DNA from: Tachypleus tridentatus
Taxonomy: Eukaryota; Arthropoda; Merostomata; Xiphosura; Limulidae
DNA: 64,000 bases
Reading direction: 5' to 3'
Assembly: GCF_004210375.1 (NCBI RefSeq)
Contig: NC_134831.1
Span: 43,186,035 to 43,250,034 of the forward strand
Part shown: piece by piece, positions 48,467 through 61,569 of the stretch
How the letters are laid out: each line of letters begins with the position of its first letter
Position numbering within the stretch: position 1 is the stretch's first letter
The notes under the pieces: generated by a model
What the model was told of the DNA's origin: nothing
What the model saw: only the letters and a program-made list of their open reading frames with translations
Databases searched by the model: none
Made by a program: the position numbers and the translations under genes

Positions 48467-50760
48467 AAATGACTTTCTTAATACTTGTTAAACTGCAGGT
48501 TTTTAAAAACTGTAACATCAACACAGCTTTCACTTCCTCTTTAATCATTATATAATAAAATATCGTAATGTTTGTTCATTTGTAGCTGCTTTGATAAAGA
48601 TTTCTTTAACTCATCTCAAAGTATAGTTACACCGAGATGTTCATTAGCTGTTTTTGAAAACAAATTGATAAAGTAAAATGCTATATGTTCATGGTTCATT
48701 GAATAATTGACATATGCTATGACCTCTTTAGTAACATAGTAGATTAATGTAAACTTAATTTTTAAAGTATTTGTTTGGTTAATGAGGTCTTGTGCTTTGT
48801 GAGGTGTTTACGATTTGATGAGAACATAGGGTGAAACATTGAAAAATAAAATAATTTTCTCTGAATACCAGTTGTTTCTCTTTACTAAACATCTACATGC
48901 ATTATCATTATATATCATATACAAACATTGTTATCAATGTTTTGAAAGCTAATGTTTCAAAAGTGTTTATATCACTGTATTTATAACATGTCCTTTAGAG
49001 AAAATTGTAGAAAATCCTGGTTTGTCAGAACTTGATAATCACTAGGACAAAAGATACCATTATGAACTTGCTGATGATTAAACTTGTTTTTTTTTTCTTT
49101 TGTGATTATTATCTGAAGAAGTAAGAACAACATTGCGGTGGAGATACATTGGCTATCACTCTTGGTTATCAAATAAGTGTTTTGCATTATCGTGTCCAAA
49201 ATCAAAAACTTATCGCAGGCATTAATGTTCTTATGTTGCAAAGAGAAAGTTAAGTCTTTTTGAAAAATAATACACTGATACTCATAAATTAACCTATTTT
49301 AATTTATTATTTCCTTTATTTCTAGTTTTTTTTTACTTTTTGAAAAAATATCTATAAAGAAAAATTAACAATACAATGATTATTACTGAAATTCAAATCA
49401 GTAGAGTTATTAAAATTTTGGTTCAATTCATAAGGATGTAATGTTTTCAGTTTCGAAATGTAGAAGTTCTCTCGTTGAAGTCTTCTGGTGTCTTCATTAA
49501 CAATTTTTTTTATTTCTTTCTTAATAGAGGTAAACAGAGCGATTTCAAAAAAGTTTTACTTCTATAGAATTCATTAAATTATTTTTAACTTGAGATTTAT
49601 GCTAAAGGTTTAATTTTGACCCACCTATACAGACACGCTTAAACCTTGTTAACATGCTGTGGGGCAACCTTTATCTCAAGACACAAATATTTGAATAGTA
49701 GTGGAGATTGTAACAGCAGAACAACAGATTACGTGAAAAATTTAAATTACAAGTGCAAATAATAAATTTTAAGTGTTGGAAAACTGATTTCGGTTTAACA
49801 AAATTATAAAATCAGTTGAAAGAGCTTCTGTATACTGACACTGATTTTTCCCGTGCTATTAACCTTTAGATACTTTTCGGGTTATTGAAATTATAAAAAG
49901 TCATAGTTGAAAGCAAAGGAGAATATGTTATATGTTAATAACACAACAACTGACATCTCAGGTGCTGACGAGGAATCTCGTTCAACACTAATAACAGTTA
50001 TTACGTTTAAAGTTTTCTGATGTATTAAGCAGTCAGTGAAATTAACTTTTTCATGTGTATCATCAAAGTAAAAAAGTAAATAAACAAGAGTAGTTTAATA
50101 TAAAAATTCTGGTTAAAAGGAAACACAATGTATAACATACTTTAGGCGAAACTTTCTATAAATCAAAACAACTATGAAAAAGAAACAAAAGCGAAAGAAA
50201 TAGATAAAACCCAGTCATGGTATATCCTGGTGTATCCTCGTGTTATGTTTTGTCAAGTACTTTATGTGTGTTTTTCTTTCGTTTAGCGAATAAACAATTC
50301 AACTATTTTCGAATATTTCGCTGTAATGTTTTATTTAAGAAAAATATTTGTTATTCTGTAGTTTCATAAAATATCTACAGATAGCAACTGTTCATTGTTG
50401 CACTCCTAGTTTGCAGTGTTATTAGGCTCAAAAAGACACAATCTATTCTCGGCCCACCACGGGTATGAATATTTGATTTTGAGTGTTATAAGCCTAGAGA
50501 CTTCTAAACACGGCGAAAGAGTATTAATCATTCATCTATGGTTTCCAATAATTTTAAGCACACACTCGTATATTTAGAACAGCAGCCTTGTTTTCGCCAT
50601 ATCTGCGATTCTTCTTAGAAATCTTATAGCCAGAAAGAAAGATAAATTACAAAATACATATACCCTTATAAGTCAACAGCTAGTCTGCGGGCTTAAGAAG
50701 CTTAAAACCAGATTTTGATACTCGTGGTTGCACTGCTGGATTAAAGTGGAGTTCTGGTAA
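48467..50760. other. Intergenic, unit 3; no gene recognised
   Basis: AT-rich. 48467-49118 matches the start of the unit 2 intergenic region, and 49118-50720 matches 32250-34090. The 86-codon open frame at 48981-49241 (minus) spans this junction, so it is accidental. Confidence 0.5.
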
Positions 50761-50810
50761 TATTTTGGAATAATGATACAAATAACTAACTCTTTCCTCT
50801 ATTCTTCTCG

Positions 50811-50882
50811 ATTCACGAACCGCAATTTCTTTATTTGCGTGGCCTCTGCATTATTCCGATACTGATGGCGGGCACAGGGTAG
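50811..50882 (+). other. Possible terminal exon remnant, unit 3
   Basis: This is the counterpart of 17030-17101: 23 open codons (IHEPQFLYLRG...) and a TAG at the same position. The upstream AG is replaced by CG, so it would not be spliced as in unit 1. There are several amino-acid-changing differences, so selection on a protein is not evident. Confidence 0.25.
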
Positions 50883-51114
50883 CTAATCTAATTCATGTTT
50901 AAGTTGTCAAGAAAGTTTCATTCCAGTTACAATTAAAATAAATCAAATGCGATATCAAATACCCTATAGAGTATCATACAATCTTTTAATTTTTTTTATC
51001 ACTACCATAAAACTTTTCAACATTAAATGCTTGTTTTTTAGCAGTATCTATTTGTGTATTAACATAAGCATAAAACATATTGTGGGTCTTTTATTTTTAT
51101 ATTTCGTACTTTGT

Positions 51115-51600
51115 TAAAGACGTGACAAAGCGTAAACAGGTAGTTGATTATAACCAACGTCGACCAACTACTCTTCAACATGACAAGTCTATCAGTCAGA
51201 GTACTCCTCGTCCAGTCAGCTTTTCATCTTCATGTATGCCAATTATCTCTTCTGCAAGCAGCATTACTTAAACTAATGTTAAAAAGAAAGACAAGGATAC
51301 TCTGACCAACGTTGATATTACTATTTAGTAGTGACCCAAACAAAAAAAGACAGCTTCATGCCAGATTCAACCCACGCTCGTTAAGACTACAGGCATATCA
51401 ACCGCCACAGATATCAACATCACGTTCAGTAAAAAGGCACGAACAAGATTCTTAGGAAGACACCAATCGTCCCAGACTGAAATAGAACAACTTATTGAGA
51501 CAGATAGAATCGGTTTTGTATCCACGAACTACCTATCTTTATTCTCCTGGTGTCTTAGATCGATCTTTCGATCGAAGGCAGACTTAACACTTGTGTTTTA
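51115..51600 (+). repeat. Degenerate retroelement-ORF-like sequence, unit 3
   Basis: Homologous to 1245-1740 and 17335-17830. It begins with the same block (about 51118), and the segment encoding STPRPV is present near 51210. It is broken by stops. Confidence 0.35.
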
Positions 51601-52734
51601 ACTTTGTATATTTTTAGTGGTTTTTGTTATAAGCTTTACTAGCCCTGATTTCATTTTTCAGCAACTTTCGGGCATGGTCAGGTTGTATTTTTCAGCGCCC
51701 TGATCTTTCACGTAAAAATGGGTTTTCTCGAGGTATTCAAGTTTCCTGAGGTTTTTGAATCTATAGATCTCTACCCTTTTGGGTGTGTGTTTTTATGGGT
51801 TTTTTTTTGTAGAGTCACAATTTAACCTCTTGCTGACAACCATTGGACATTTGTCACCAGATTGTATTATAAAGTCGATAACTTTTAGTCTTGTGGTTTA
51901 ACTATAAATAATCAATCACTAGCCCATTTCAATTTTACATCACGAGTAGGGTGAAGATAAGGTCTCTTCATAGCGCCTTTAATTGCTTTACATCTCTTTT
52001 TAAGATGCAAAGTGTTAACTTGAAATAACTGCCACGAATTAATTTTTTTTTACGTGTGTGTGATTCCTTTTAGGTGTGTGATTGGTTTCCTGCTCGAGTC
52101 ACCGAGCGAAGAGGGCTGGATAAAAATATCGCCTCGGCGGAGGATTAGAATCCAGGACGCGTCGATAATTGCGCTCGGATTGCGGCGTGAGGTTTGGCGG
52201 TAGGACGGCGACGATTACCTGGTGGCCCGGAGGAATATTGGCGTGACAGGTTCTGGCATCTAATACAGTATGATAGCAGAGAGAAAAGATTTGTGTTTTG
52301 TGACTACAAATAAATAACAAGTACAGTTGGACTTCTGATAGTGCGACGGGTTTCGAGATTAGTGAACCGCGTTCAAATCGATGCGATAACATAATATAAA
52401 TTTTATACTTAAGCTATTAGTGTCTAATAAGAGTGACACACAATCTTTACTTTTGTGAGTGGAGTGAAGGAAAATGCTACTTACACGTTGTTATTTCCCG
52501 TAGGACAAACGCTAAACATTATAATCGATGGGTACAGCTTTCAACAGTTTCAATAAACACCAATAAAAATTGTTATATAAAAACAAATTTATTTTCTTCT
52601 GAGGCCTTTTGATATCAAGTTTATACGTTTGTCTCACGTTATACGATTATCTTTAAGTAGTAAGGTGAAATTCAACACAAAGTGTTTTATCTCTACTGTT
52701 AAACTAGCTTAATTTTGAACCAAAAGTTCTAAGA

Positions 52735-53030
52735 TGCCCTCCCAGTGGGGAAGCAGCAAAATTACGCACTTACAATGCCCAATCCTCGTCACAACAAACA
52801 TGCTCGCCCTTTCAGCCATAGAGGCGTTATACCGTCACGTTTAATCCCAGTTTTCGTTATTGAAACTTTAGCTTAAGAGATTTTGGTGGGTGGTGATGAC
52901 CAGCTGCCTTTCCTTTCGTCTTACATTGCTAAATTACGGAAGGCTAGCGCGGACATCCTTCGTTTAGCTTTTGCGCGAAATTCAAAACAAACAAATTACC
53001 CGATGAGTTATGGTTTGGTAGTTACCCGCC
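52735..53030 (+). repeat. Old composite tRNA-SINE, unit 3
   Basis: Counterpart of 2877-3120 but with a longer family A body: ACATGCTCGCCCTTTCAGCC near 52798 and the tail GCGCGAAATTCAAAACAAAC near 52973. Confidence 0.7.
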
Positions 53031-53604
53031 GTTGGTAATTAAAAAAAACTACAAGAAAGAGTACATACAATGCGAAAATTCCGGGCTCAATCGCCTACAG
53101 TGAACATGGGAGAGAACCAATGTGGCTTTGTTATTTGCCATAAAATAAACAAAGACAATCTTTCACAGAAATACCATTTGATTTTGCAAGTAAAAACAAA
53201 AGAGTTGAGATATTAAAATCGTAGATTTAATGTTTTACGTATAAAACGAAATAGTAAATACAAAGGGTTAAGAAATTAGGTTAAATTATCAATTAAGTTG
53301 TGTTGCTATAGAGATAAGGTCATGTAGCCGTATTATTAAATGTCGAAACACATCTTTCAGTAAGGCTATTGATGTCACATACGTTCTTATTTTGCATGTA
53401 CCTCGAAAATAAAATAATTATGTTTACGTATATATCTTGTAGATTTAAAGCTAGTTTGAAAGAAACTTTATATTCAAAATGCGTTGTTTTTTAAACTCGG
53501 TATTCAACTTTTAACCACCATCGTTATTAAATCCTGAAATTTATCAATATGAGCACTGAAACTCGCTATTAAAATACTGGCATACTGGATTATATAGTTT
53601 GTTT

Positions 53605-53865
53605 TGTTTTGAAATTCGTGCAAAACTACACGAGTACAGGCTGTGCTAGTACTCCCTAATTTAGGAGTGTAAAACTAGAGGGAAAACAGACGACCCACCG
53701 TCAACTGTCGGGCTACTGTTTTCTAACGAATAGTGAGATTGTCCATTACGTTATAATGCTTCCATGGCTGAAAAGGCGAACATGTTTGGTGCTACGAGGT
53801 TTGGAATCCGCGACCCTCAAATTTCGAGACGAGCGTCTCAACCACCTGGACATTTCGGACCAATA
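53605..53865 (-). repeat. Diverged SINE family A, unit 3
   Basis: Counterpart of 3710-3972, with reversed tail, body and tRNA head (CCGCGACCCTCAAATTTCG). The 80-codon open frame at 53756-53998 runs through this repeat and into the PLE end, so it is not a gene. Confidence 0.65.
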
Positions 53866-53937
53866 TATATTTAATGTGAATTATTTATATATATTAAAAA
53901 GGCTGGTATGGATTGAGAAAAGTCTATGTAGAGAAGC

Positions 53938-53974
53938 GAAAACGTTTCGACCTTCTTCGATTATCGTCAGATTC
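53938..53974 (-). ncRNA. Inverted hammerhead motif, 5' end of PLE (unit 3)
   Basis: On the minus strand: GAAT, CTGACGA, a weak stem II around GAAGAA, GAAA, CGTT, TTCGC. The core is kept. The base after CGTT is T where the 3' copies have G, so stem I is poorer. Confidence 0.55.
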
Positions 53975-54036
53975 ACAAAGAAAGTGAGAGGTAACTGACC
54001 GATAGCTGACCACATGTTTGAAGTCGGTGGCCTAAT

Positions 54037-54960
54037 GGCCTAAGCATGAGCAGTTTAGTATCACCAGTTCTAGCCAATATTTTTATGACACAAGTTGAAA
54101 CACAAACAATTAACACAGCATTACTTCCACCATTATACAAGTACAGATATGTAGACGACACGATTCATATGTGAACAAGAAGAAAGCAATCAAATATCAT
54201 TTCTTAACTTCAAAATTACAAGAACCGATAGACAGTTTAAAACAGAAATCCACCGAAAAATCACCCATACTTGACTCTACATTCCTTGAAACTCAGCACA
54301 TGAAGCAAAACGAAAAGTCAACATACTAATAAACCAAATAAACACAGCCATAAAACTATGCTCGCCAGATATAATTAACGACGAATTAGACAAAATAAAA
54401 TAATACTTCATCAACATCAATGCGTTTCTTCCACAAACAGTAGAAAACATTATACGCATACACGTAGGCAAAAAGCAAAATCAACTAGAAAATATACCCC
54501 ACGAGTTAAACACTCTCGAAACCATATACTGCTGCCTACCATATATTCCTGATATCAGCAGAAAAATAAATAACATTTGGGAGAAACTAGTAACAAAATA
54601 TGACATTCCAAATGATTATAATTTATTCAAAAACCAGGCACAAAACTAAGGTCTATACTATGTAATATCTACACTGACAAACACAACACAAACATTATTT
54701 ACAAAATACAATATGATAACTGCCCAGACTTCTATATTGGAGAAACAAGTAGAAAAATGGAAACCAGATTCAAAGAACACAAAAAGTCACCTTCACACTT
54801 TTTCGAACACTGCAAATCAAATAAACACAATATAAACATAAAAAACCCTGAATTACTAAATAAACAAAAATACATACCTGACAAAAATTAAAGAAACCTT
54901 ACTTATCCAAGAATTGAAGCCCAAGATAAGCCAACACAAAGGAACACCTTAATACCTATA
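54037..54960 (+). pseudogene. PLE RT and GIY-YIG endonuclease, broken
   Basis: Across frames: SLVSPVLANIFMTQVETQ, YRYVDDT, a deletion of about 80 bp, LNFKITRTD, DELDKIK, TVENIIRIHV, then NIIYKIQYDNC, FYIGETSRKMETRFKEHKKSPSHFFEHC. The endonuclease block keeps the canonical YIG and is the best preserved of the three, but stops and shifts lie upstream (for example near 54402 and 54625). Confidence 0.82.
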
Positions 54961-55073
54961 TTAATAAATATAATCAAACATTTACGCACGTCCTCAACAT
55001 TCCTACACTCAATTACACAACCCCCCTTAAACATGTGTTCAGATACGGATCAGTTACCTCTTTCTTTATTTAT

Positions 55074-55111
55074 GAATCTGACGATGACCGAAGAAGGTTG
55101 AAACGTTGTTC
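55074..55111 (+). ncRNA. Hammerhead ribozyme, intact core, 3' end of PLE (unit 3)
   Basis: GAAT, CTGACGA, stem II GACC/GGTT (terminal G-T wobble) with a GAAGAA loop, GAAA, CGTT, GTTC. Core and palindromic ACGT are intact. Confidence 0.78.
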
Positions 55112-55199
55112 GCTCCTCTACATAGAATTTTCTCAACTCATACCACCCGTTTTTACATATATATTTTACACTACAAGTGGGTTTTCTCGTCATCAAAGA

Positions 55200-56870
55200 A
55201 TATGAATTATTGTTTTGTATATGATAGAAAAGTTATTTTCTAACAAATTCATTACATATACAAATGCTTACATCATTCCTGTCTTGTTTATGTCAATAAC
55301 TGTAAAACAGTAAAAAGAGATTACACTTACATAAATGTCTGAAGCCATCTGTTCTAAAACACAAGGTTCCACATTCTTATACCTATGCATCTAAATTTAT
55401 TGAGTTTTTTCGAATGCACACAAATAGAACAGTTGTCATACAAGAATAGAAATAATTTGATAAAAGTTATTTTCCTCTCTGTGAAGACATAGCGTTTCTT
55501 AGTTTTCATATATCATATTTACTGTGACGGTTAAAATAACTCTAACTTTTTGTACAAAATATTTTTTTTTAAAAAGGAAAAAATAATACTGGACTCTTTA
55601 AGTAACTATTTTTGTTATATTTATAGCGGTAGTGGAAAGTAATTCAAAACAGTTACAGTATAAACATTACAAATTGAACTCTTTAATCTCGTTTCATAGA
55701 GACTTTTACTTTACTAATTACACAAAGATAAAAATATCTACTGTTTACAATGACTTGATATATTCCTGAATTACATTTGTTAGATACCACTTTCCTAATT
55801 CCAGTTTTATATATACTGGTTTTCTATTTATTCTAAACCTTTGATTCAGTAAATAGTTACACGTAGTAAAATAAATCAAATGTATCATGTATTTAACGTT
55901 CTTTATTATTCGATATTATGTCAGGATCAAGCAATCTTCGATCTCAAATGCAGTTCTAACAAAATTATGTGAAGCAAATGAGGTAAACCTTACACAACTA
56001 ATCTAAACAAAAGTATACTCAGATTGTCTAATGATGTGTGAATTTGCGTTTGAAGTTGTTTTTGGATGAGATGAGGTCCTAAATACGCCGCTATATAAGA
56101 TTTTCCGCTTCCATGGGGCACATTGAAATTTATAACATTCGAAATGATGCCCTGTTATTCTTGAGCCTTTAACAATCATGAGATACTATTAGTACAGTTA
56201 TTATACAACAAAAGAATAAAAAAAAAATTATTATAGAATACTTAGCCTTGTTTGCAATGTACCAAGACCAAAACTCGTTAAGGAAGAAGTTTTTTATATC
56301 ATTGAAACTGAGTGATGTTGGAAATATAATAACTTTTAGTAAGGTTTAAAGAATTTATTCCCTTTCATATTATTTGTTTTTGGCGTTAACAGAGTACGTT
56401 TTTTGACGTCATTTTTATTAATCCTTTTATGTGTGTAATTCTATGACACTGATTGACTGATTATATTATATAACAAAATTTTTACTTTTTGTTGTTCCTG
56501 GGTAAAAAGTGTTATTTCCCAATTGCTTATGCCTAAGTAAATGGTAAATACCTATTTTTCTCTTCAAACTTTGCTTTTGTCACCTAGGAGCGTATAACGA
56601 AAACATGATGGGAAACTATATTTGAAGGCTGATACGTAAAAGTGATTTACATTACAGTCCTAAATCTAGATAAACTACAAACGTTTAAAATTTTTTTTTT
56701 CTTTTTTGTACAACTTTAGTGTAAATACATGTAAATCTTGATTCATATTCTAAATTTCATTATCAAGTTCACAAAACAAAAGTTTGAAGAGAATAATGCC
56801 ATTTTCTGTATTTTATAACATAAGCAATTAAGAAGTAGCACATACTATCCAGTAAGAAAATTTGTGTTAC
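55200..56870. other. Unit upstream region, unit 3; no gene seen
   Basis: AT-rich sequence matching 20945-22645 and 38210-39925. No coding or RNA gene was recognised. Confidence 0.5.
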
Positions 56871-56874
56871 ACAT

Positions 56875-56982
56875 TTTTATTTCGAAATAAGCACGAAGCT
56901 ACACAATGGGCTATCTGTGCTCTTCCCACCCGGTTTCTAGCACCGTGAATCCTTAGTCATACCGCTGTTCCAATAGAAGGTC
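56875..56982 (-). repeat. SINE family B upstream of MFS copy 4
   Basis: Counterpart of 22651-22772: AAATAAGCACGAAGCTACAC, ATGGGCTATCTGTGCTC, CACCCGGTTTCTAGCACC. It is slightly shorter in the middle. Confidence 0.75.
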
Positions 56983-59900
56983 TATAATACTGAAGAACTG
57001 CTTTAAGTAATGGCACGACAATTAAGACATATAATCAATACATGTTTTACAATTTCAGTTGTATGGTGTGATTAGGTAAATGTTCTATAACATATATGTC
57101 CGTAAGTATGATAACTATTTTCTTAATTACGTTAAAACTATACAGTACTGGTTTTATTCGTATAGAAAATTAGTAGAATGAAAGTTCGACTCTTGGTGTC
57201 AGTTGCTGGATGTTTCCTGATTTATCTGGCACTTTGTACAATACTTACGTTTGGAAACATTACTCCTTACATCTCTTCTTACCTGAAACATAGAGACAAC
57301 AAGGACATGATATATGAAGAAACTAGCTGGTTTTTTTACTCATTTTTTCGCTACATGTTCATTGTTTTACTTAGAAACTAAGTTATCTTTTTGGACGTCG
57401 CTGGTGAATTGTTATTGGTTATTGTATTTTTTGGAAGAAGGTTTGTTTGTATTTATTTGTAATAATAATAATAATAACAAATAAAACAATGACAACTGGC
57501 CTGTTTAATTCATGGATGTAAATAGTTATAATATACAATCACAATACAACTGTAATTAACAAGATTAAAAAGATTGTATTAAAAAGAGAGACGTCGTTAG
57601 AATTTTAATTGAATAGAAATCGACAACTTTTTACTGTAATAAAGGGTTTACTTTAAGCTGTTTGGGTTTTATGAAGTGAAAATTAATCGTCACTTATCAT
57701 CTATTTCAGGTAAATGAATGTAACCTCTACCCTCTTCTCTTTTTAGTTTATGTACTTTGTGAGAGAGAAAATTCTACTTTTACTTTGCTATGGCTTTGTT
57801 TACTATTCGTTTGAATATCCTTGTGTAATTTTGTTAAATGTAGTTTAGTCGTATTCAAATGTTAAATCACGTTTTATTTAGTTCACATTAAAAATCAATA
57901 TACACATATTAATTTAACACGATTTCTCAATTCATAAAAATAATTGATCGCACTAATATTATTTTGAATTGCTAGTAAGAGGATAAGCATTATTTGTTAA
58001 CTGAAATTTTTATTATTTATATATTTTATATATTTTGTTTCCCAACTCCATCAAAATTTTCTCTTCGATTTCTTATTTTCTCGAAATTTATAAAATTCAG
58101 AGAATATTGAGTTTACTTAATGCAGAGTTAGAAAAGTTATTTTCTGATAGGAGTGAGAATTATTGTTGTTTTTGTTTGGCTATTAAGTTACTCGAACAAA
58201 TAGTACGTTCATAAGTTAATCCTACATTCGTTTCAGAGCTTATGTTGAAAATTTAAAGTATTTAAAAATCGACTTTAAAATGAACGTGTGTATAGTAAAC
58301 GCTTATTAAAGAAACATATTAACTTGTTATGATTATATAAATTGAAACTAGCATTATCTCACAAATAATACTAATAAACCGACTTAATAACAAAACACGT
58401 TACTATTGTGGATTGCTGATGACATAATATTTCTTCATCTCTGAAAATGAAAACACGATGCAAGACAGGAAATTTACTGGGAGTATGGAAATTAACAATA
58501 TAATAAGAAGTATTGTAAGGACTTTGTAACTCTCGGAACAGCAAACACAATTAAAATATCAGTTAATTTGTCGGGATGACAATTTTACACCAAGAAGAGC
58601 ACCAGAAATAGCATGTAACAGCTATGTCAATAAATCCTGCAAAATGAAGTTTTTGTTTGTTTAAGTAATGATATTAACTGTCTTTAAATGCATTGACAAC
58701 AGTTCATAGTTTGAGGAGAAAAACAAAGATGACGTTGCGATATATGATTATGAAATATGTTGTTGTTACGTAGGAAGATTAGAGATGGTGGCGCTATATC
58801 TGCACAACAAAAATATATTGTATAGATAAGGGAAGAGAAGGTAATCCAAAATAATGACACTGTTTTAATAGAGCAAATATCAAAGTGATAAAATTGAAAA
58901 CGAGAGACAGCTTTACATATAATATATATTTTTTGTTAATGTGAATGTCATATGTGGGTAATTCTCGTAGTTCTCGTACCAGCGTATTTATTCATGTTAA
59001 ATAAGGTATTTTTGTCTGTTAGTTTTGGGATAGCAGCAACGTACTGGAGTATACAACAGGGCCTCGTAACAACCATAATCACTTATGGAGTGATTGATAC
59101 TTTGTGACTCGAAACAATTGACTACAATGGATTACAATTGTTAATTCACAATGGAATTTACTGACGTTTGATTGCCTTCAGTGCTTGTTCTCTGCCTCTA
59201 CGTTTGTGAAACTTGATTTCGCAAAAAATTATATTTGAAGTTAGATATGAGAATTGAGGTTAGGATATATAACAGAATGGCGATAGTGGTTAGTGCCATA
59301 TTTTGAAGTGCTGTATGCTTGTTTACGTGGAACTGTCACTAATGTGTAGACATGGTTTCCCTTTTTTTTTATTATGCACTTCTGAATAATCCCGTAAATC
59401 TATAATAAAGTGGATTTGTCTTGTGATGCAAATAGATATCGTTGCAATAAAAACCAGATAAAATATAGTTCATTCAAAACGTTTATTAACTTACAAAATG
59501 ATATAACATTTAACTTGATTATTTCAAACGTCACGCCACAAAATAAATTAACTTTTTTTTCACAGTTGTTTCCCAACAAGAAAGGCTTCGTGACAGGGCT
59601 GGAGGATTCAGGGTTAGCTGTAACTCCTCCATTTATGAATAGTGTGCAGACATTCTTTGTAAACCCTAATAATCTACAACCTGCTTCTGATTGGTAAGTT
59701 ACAAATTTCTATAAACTTTCGTGACGCTTTTAGAAATAAAACACACACTCCTAGTTTCAGTTTTCTAGTACCTTATTTTACATTTTCCTCAAAATAATAA
59801 AAATTCTTACTTATTTTTGTTTTAACTGTCATTTTTTTCACTCTACAAGTCACAAATATTTAGTACGTTTTGGAAAAAAAAACTATGAAAATTGTAAAAT

Positions 59901-60736
59901 CATGATATTATGGAGATTTTACTTATATGACACTCATAAAAATTTCTGCGCGATGTGAAAACCCCATTTTCGCGAAATTTTTGTTTTGATGTTGATTTGC
60001 AATAGGAATCACAATTTTCCCGTTTCGTCTCCGTTTCTCATTACGTAGAACTTTATTTTTTCTTCATTCTCAGGTGTTTTTTTTTAATTATATACAAAGG
60101 AAACAACTTTTCATTTCCTAAGACAACCTTTGATTAATCATGAATTTACGTAAATGCCGTTTAGGGTACGGGAACACCAGCTAGTCGTATACAACCCCAC
60201 AGATCCTGCATATCATTGTTGGAATTCATTATTTATCATTTTTATTTGAAGATATTTACAATATCTTCAAAGGGTTATGTGTTATAGATAATTCTTTAAT
60301 TAAATTCATGAAATTTAGAAATATTAAATGTTAGTTGTTGAAAGAAGGTGAATAACATTTTAGATACCAGGCTGGAACAAAATATTCGAAAGACACAAAT
60401 ATTGTCTTTCATCAGGAATTAAAGCTATAATTTACATATGTGCTTTTTTTATTAGTTTTGTGTGTTGATTTCATTGTTTGTAGTTAAACATGAAGCTATA
60501 CTTTGGACTATCTGTATTGTCGAAACCTTTTCTCTAACCTTACAAATAAGTCCGTGTTCAGTGAAATGATGCTGTTCAATCCTATTACTAGAGTATTAAA
60601 TTAATTCTTACGTCACTTTAGTTTTTTATTAACAAGAAAACGTTCAACATTCTTTCAGATATTTTTACAACAATGAAGTTATAGAAAGTGTTCCTGCTTT
60701 GTTTCTGATAACGGCAAGTTTCACTGGTGGCATTCT

Positions 60737-60969
60737 GTTTGTTTTGGAATTTCGCACAAAGCTACTCGAGGTCTATCTGTGTTAGCCGTCCCTAATTTAG
60801 CAGTGTAATACTAGAGGGAAGGCAGCTAGTCATCACCACCACGAAAAGTGGAATTGAAAGTCACATTATAACGCCCCCACGGCGAGCATGTTTGGCGCGA
60901 TTCGGGCGCGAACCCGCGACCCTCAGATTACGAATCGCATGCCTTAACGCTCTAGGCCATGTCAGGCCA
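60737..60969 (-). repeat. tRNA-derived SINE family A inserted in exon 4 of MFS copy 4
   Basis: Minus-strand copy: tail GTTTGTTTTGGAATTTCGC, body AGCCGTCCCTAATTTAGCAG, head GGGCGCGAACCCGCGACCC and GGCCATGTCAGGCCA. A perfect 11-bp target duplication GGTGGCATTCT, itself exon sequence, lies at 60726-60736 and 60970-60980. An internal stretch (the CAACTCTTGG part) is missing. Confidence 0.93.
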
Positions 60970-61450
60970 GGTGGCATTCTACTGATTGGGTTAACACGTA
61001 TAAAGATTTACCACAAGAATTAAAACTGGTTAGAGGAACTTTAGATTGCAAAGTAAATGATATGAAAAAGTCCGACTTATTTACTAATGGCAGTTTTCGT
61101 TAAGCGAGCTGGGAATCTTTTAATTCTGAATAGTAAGGTTTGTGTGGACCAATGTTAACTTTCAACCAAATTATAAAAATAATTAATTTGCAATCAAATA
61201 TAGTGTTGATGCGTATTTCTGAAGAAGTGTTGACATGTGTGAACCAAAGCTGTTAGGAAAGGTATACTAATATATAGAAACGTTGGTAAAATTAAATTTT
61301 CATCTAAAAAGGCTCAGCCAGGGTATTAAATTAACGAAATTTATTGGTTTTTTGTAAGACAAAAGCCTCTAGTAAAATGATGGGTTTATCACATAATTAA
61401 GAAAATGAAGAATGTTGGCGCTTCTATTTTCTATTATATGGTATTGTCAG

Positions 61451-61569
61451 CCCCCCACTAGTACAGCGGTATGTCTACGGATTTATAACGCTAAAATCAG
61501 GGGTTCGATTCCCGTCGGTGGGCTGAGCAGATAGCCCGATGTGGCTTTGCTATAAGAATAACACATAAC
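61451..61569 (+). repeat. tRNA-derived SINE family B, intron 4 of MFS copy 4
   Basis: Head CCCCCCACTAGTACAGCGG, B-box-like GGGGTTCGATTCCC, body GAGCAGATAGCCCGATGTGG, and tail AAGAATAACACATAAC. The target duplication GTATTGTCAG lies at 61441-61450 and 61570-61579. This is the best-preserved family B copy in the window. Confidence 0.88.

Larger units (their letters stand above)
53887..55196 (+). mobile_element. Penelope-like element, decayed (unit 3)
   Basis: Order: inverted terminal segment with a minus-strand hammerhead-like motif (53938-53974), RT fragment with YVDD (54148-54159) then a deletion, linker and GIY-YIG endonuclease (54660-54900), 3' UTR, plus-strand hammerhead (55074-55111), and terminal GGGTTTTCTCGTCATC. 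Confidence 0.82.
40247..57177 (+). repeat. Tandem segmental duplication, unit 3 (~16.9 kb)
   Basis: This is the third full unit and holds the best-preserved MFS copy (40247-48466). The intergenic part lacks the equivalent of about 28803-32250 of unit 2; the junction lies near 49118. It ends with the PLE at 53887-55196 and an upstream region shared with the other units, including the SINE remnant about 200 bp before exon 1. Confidence 0.85.
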
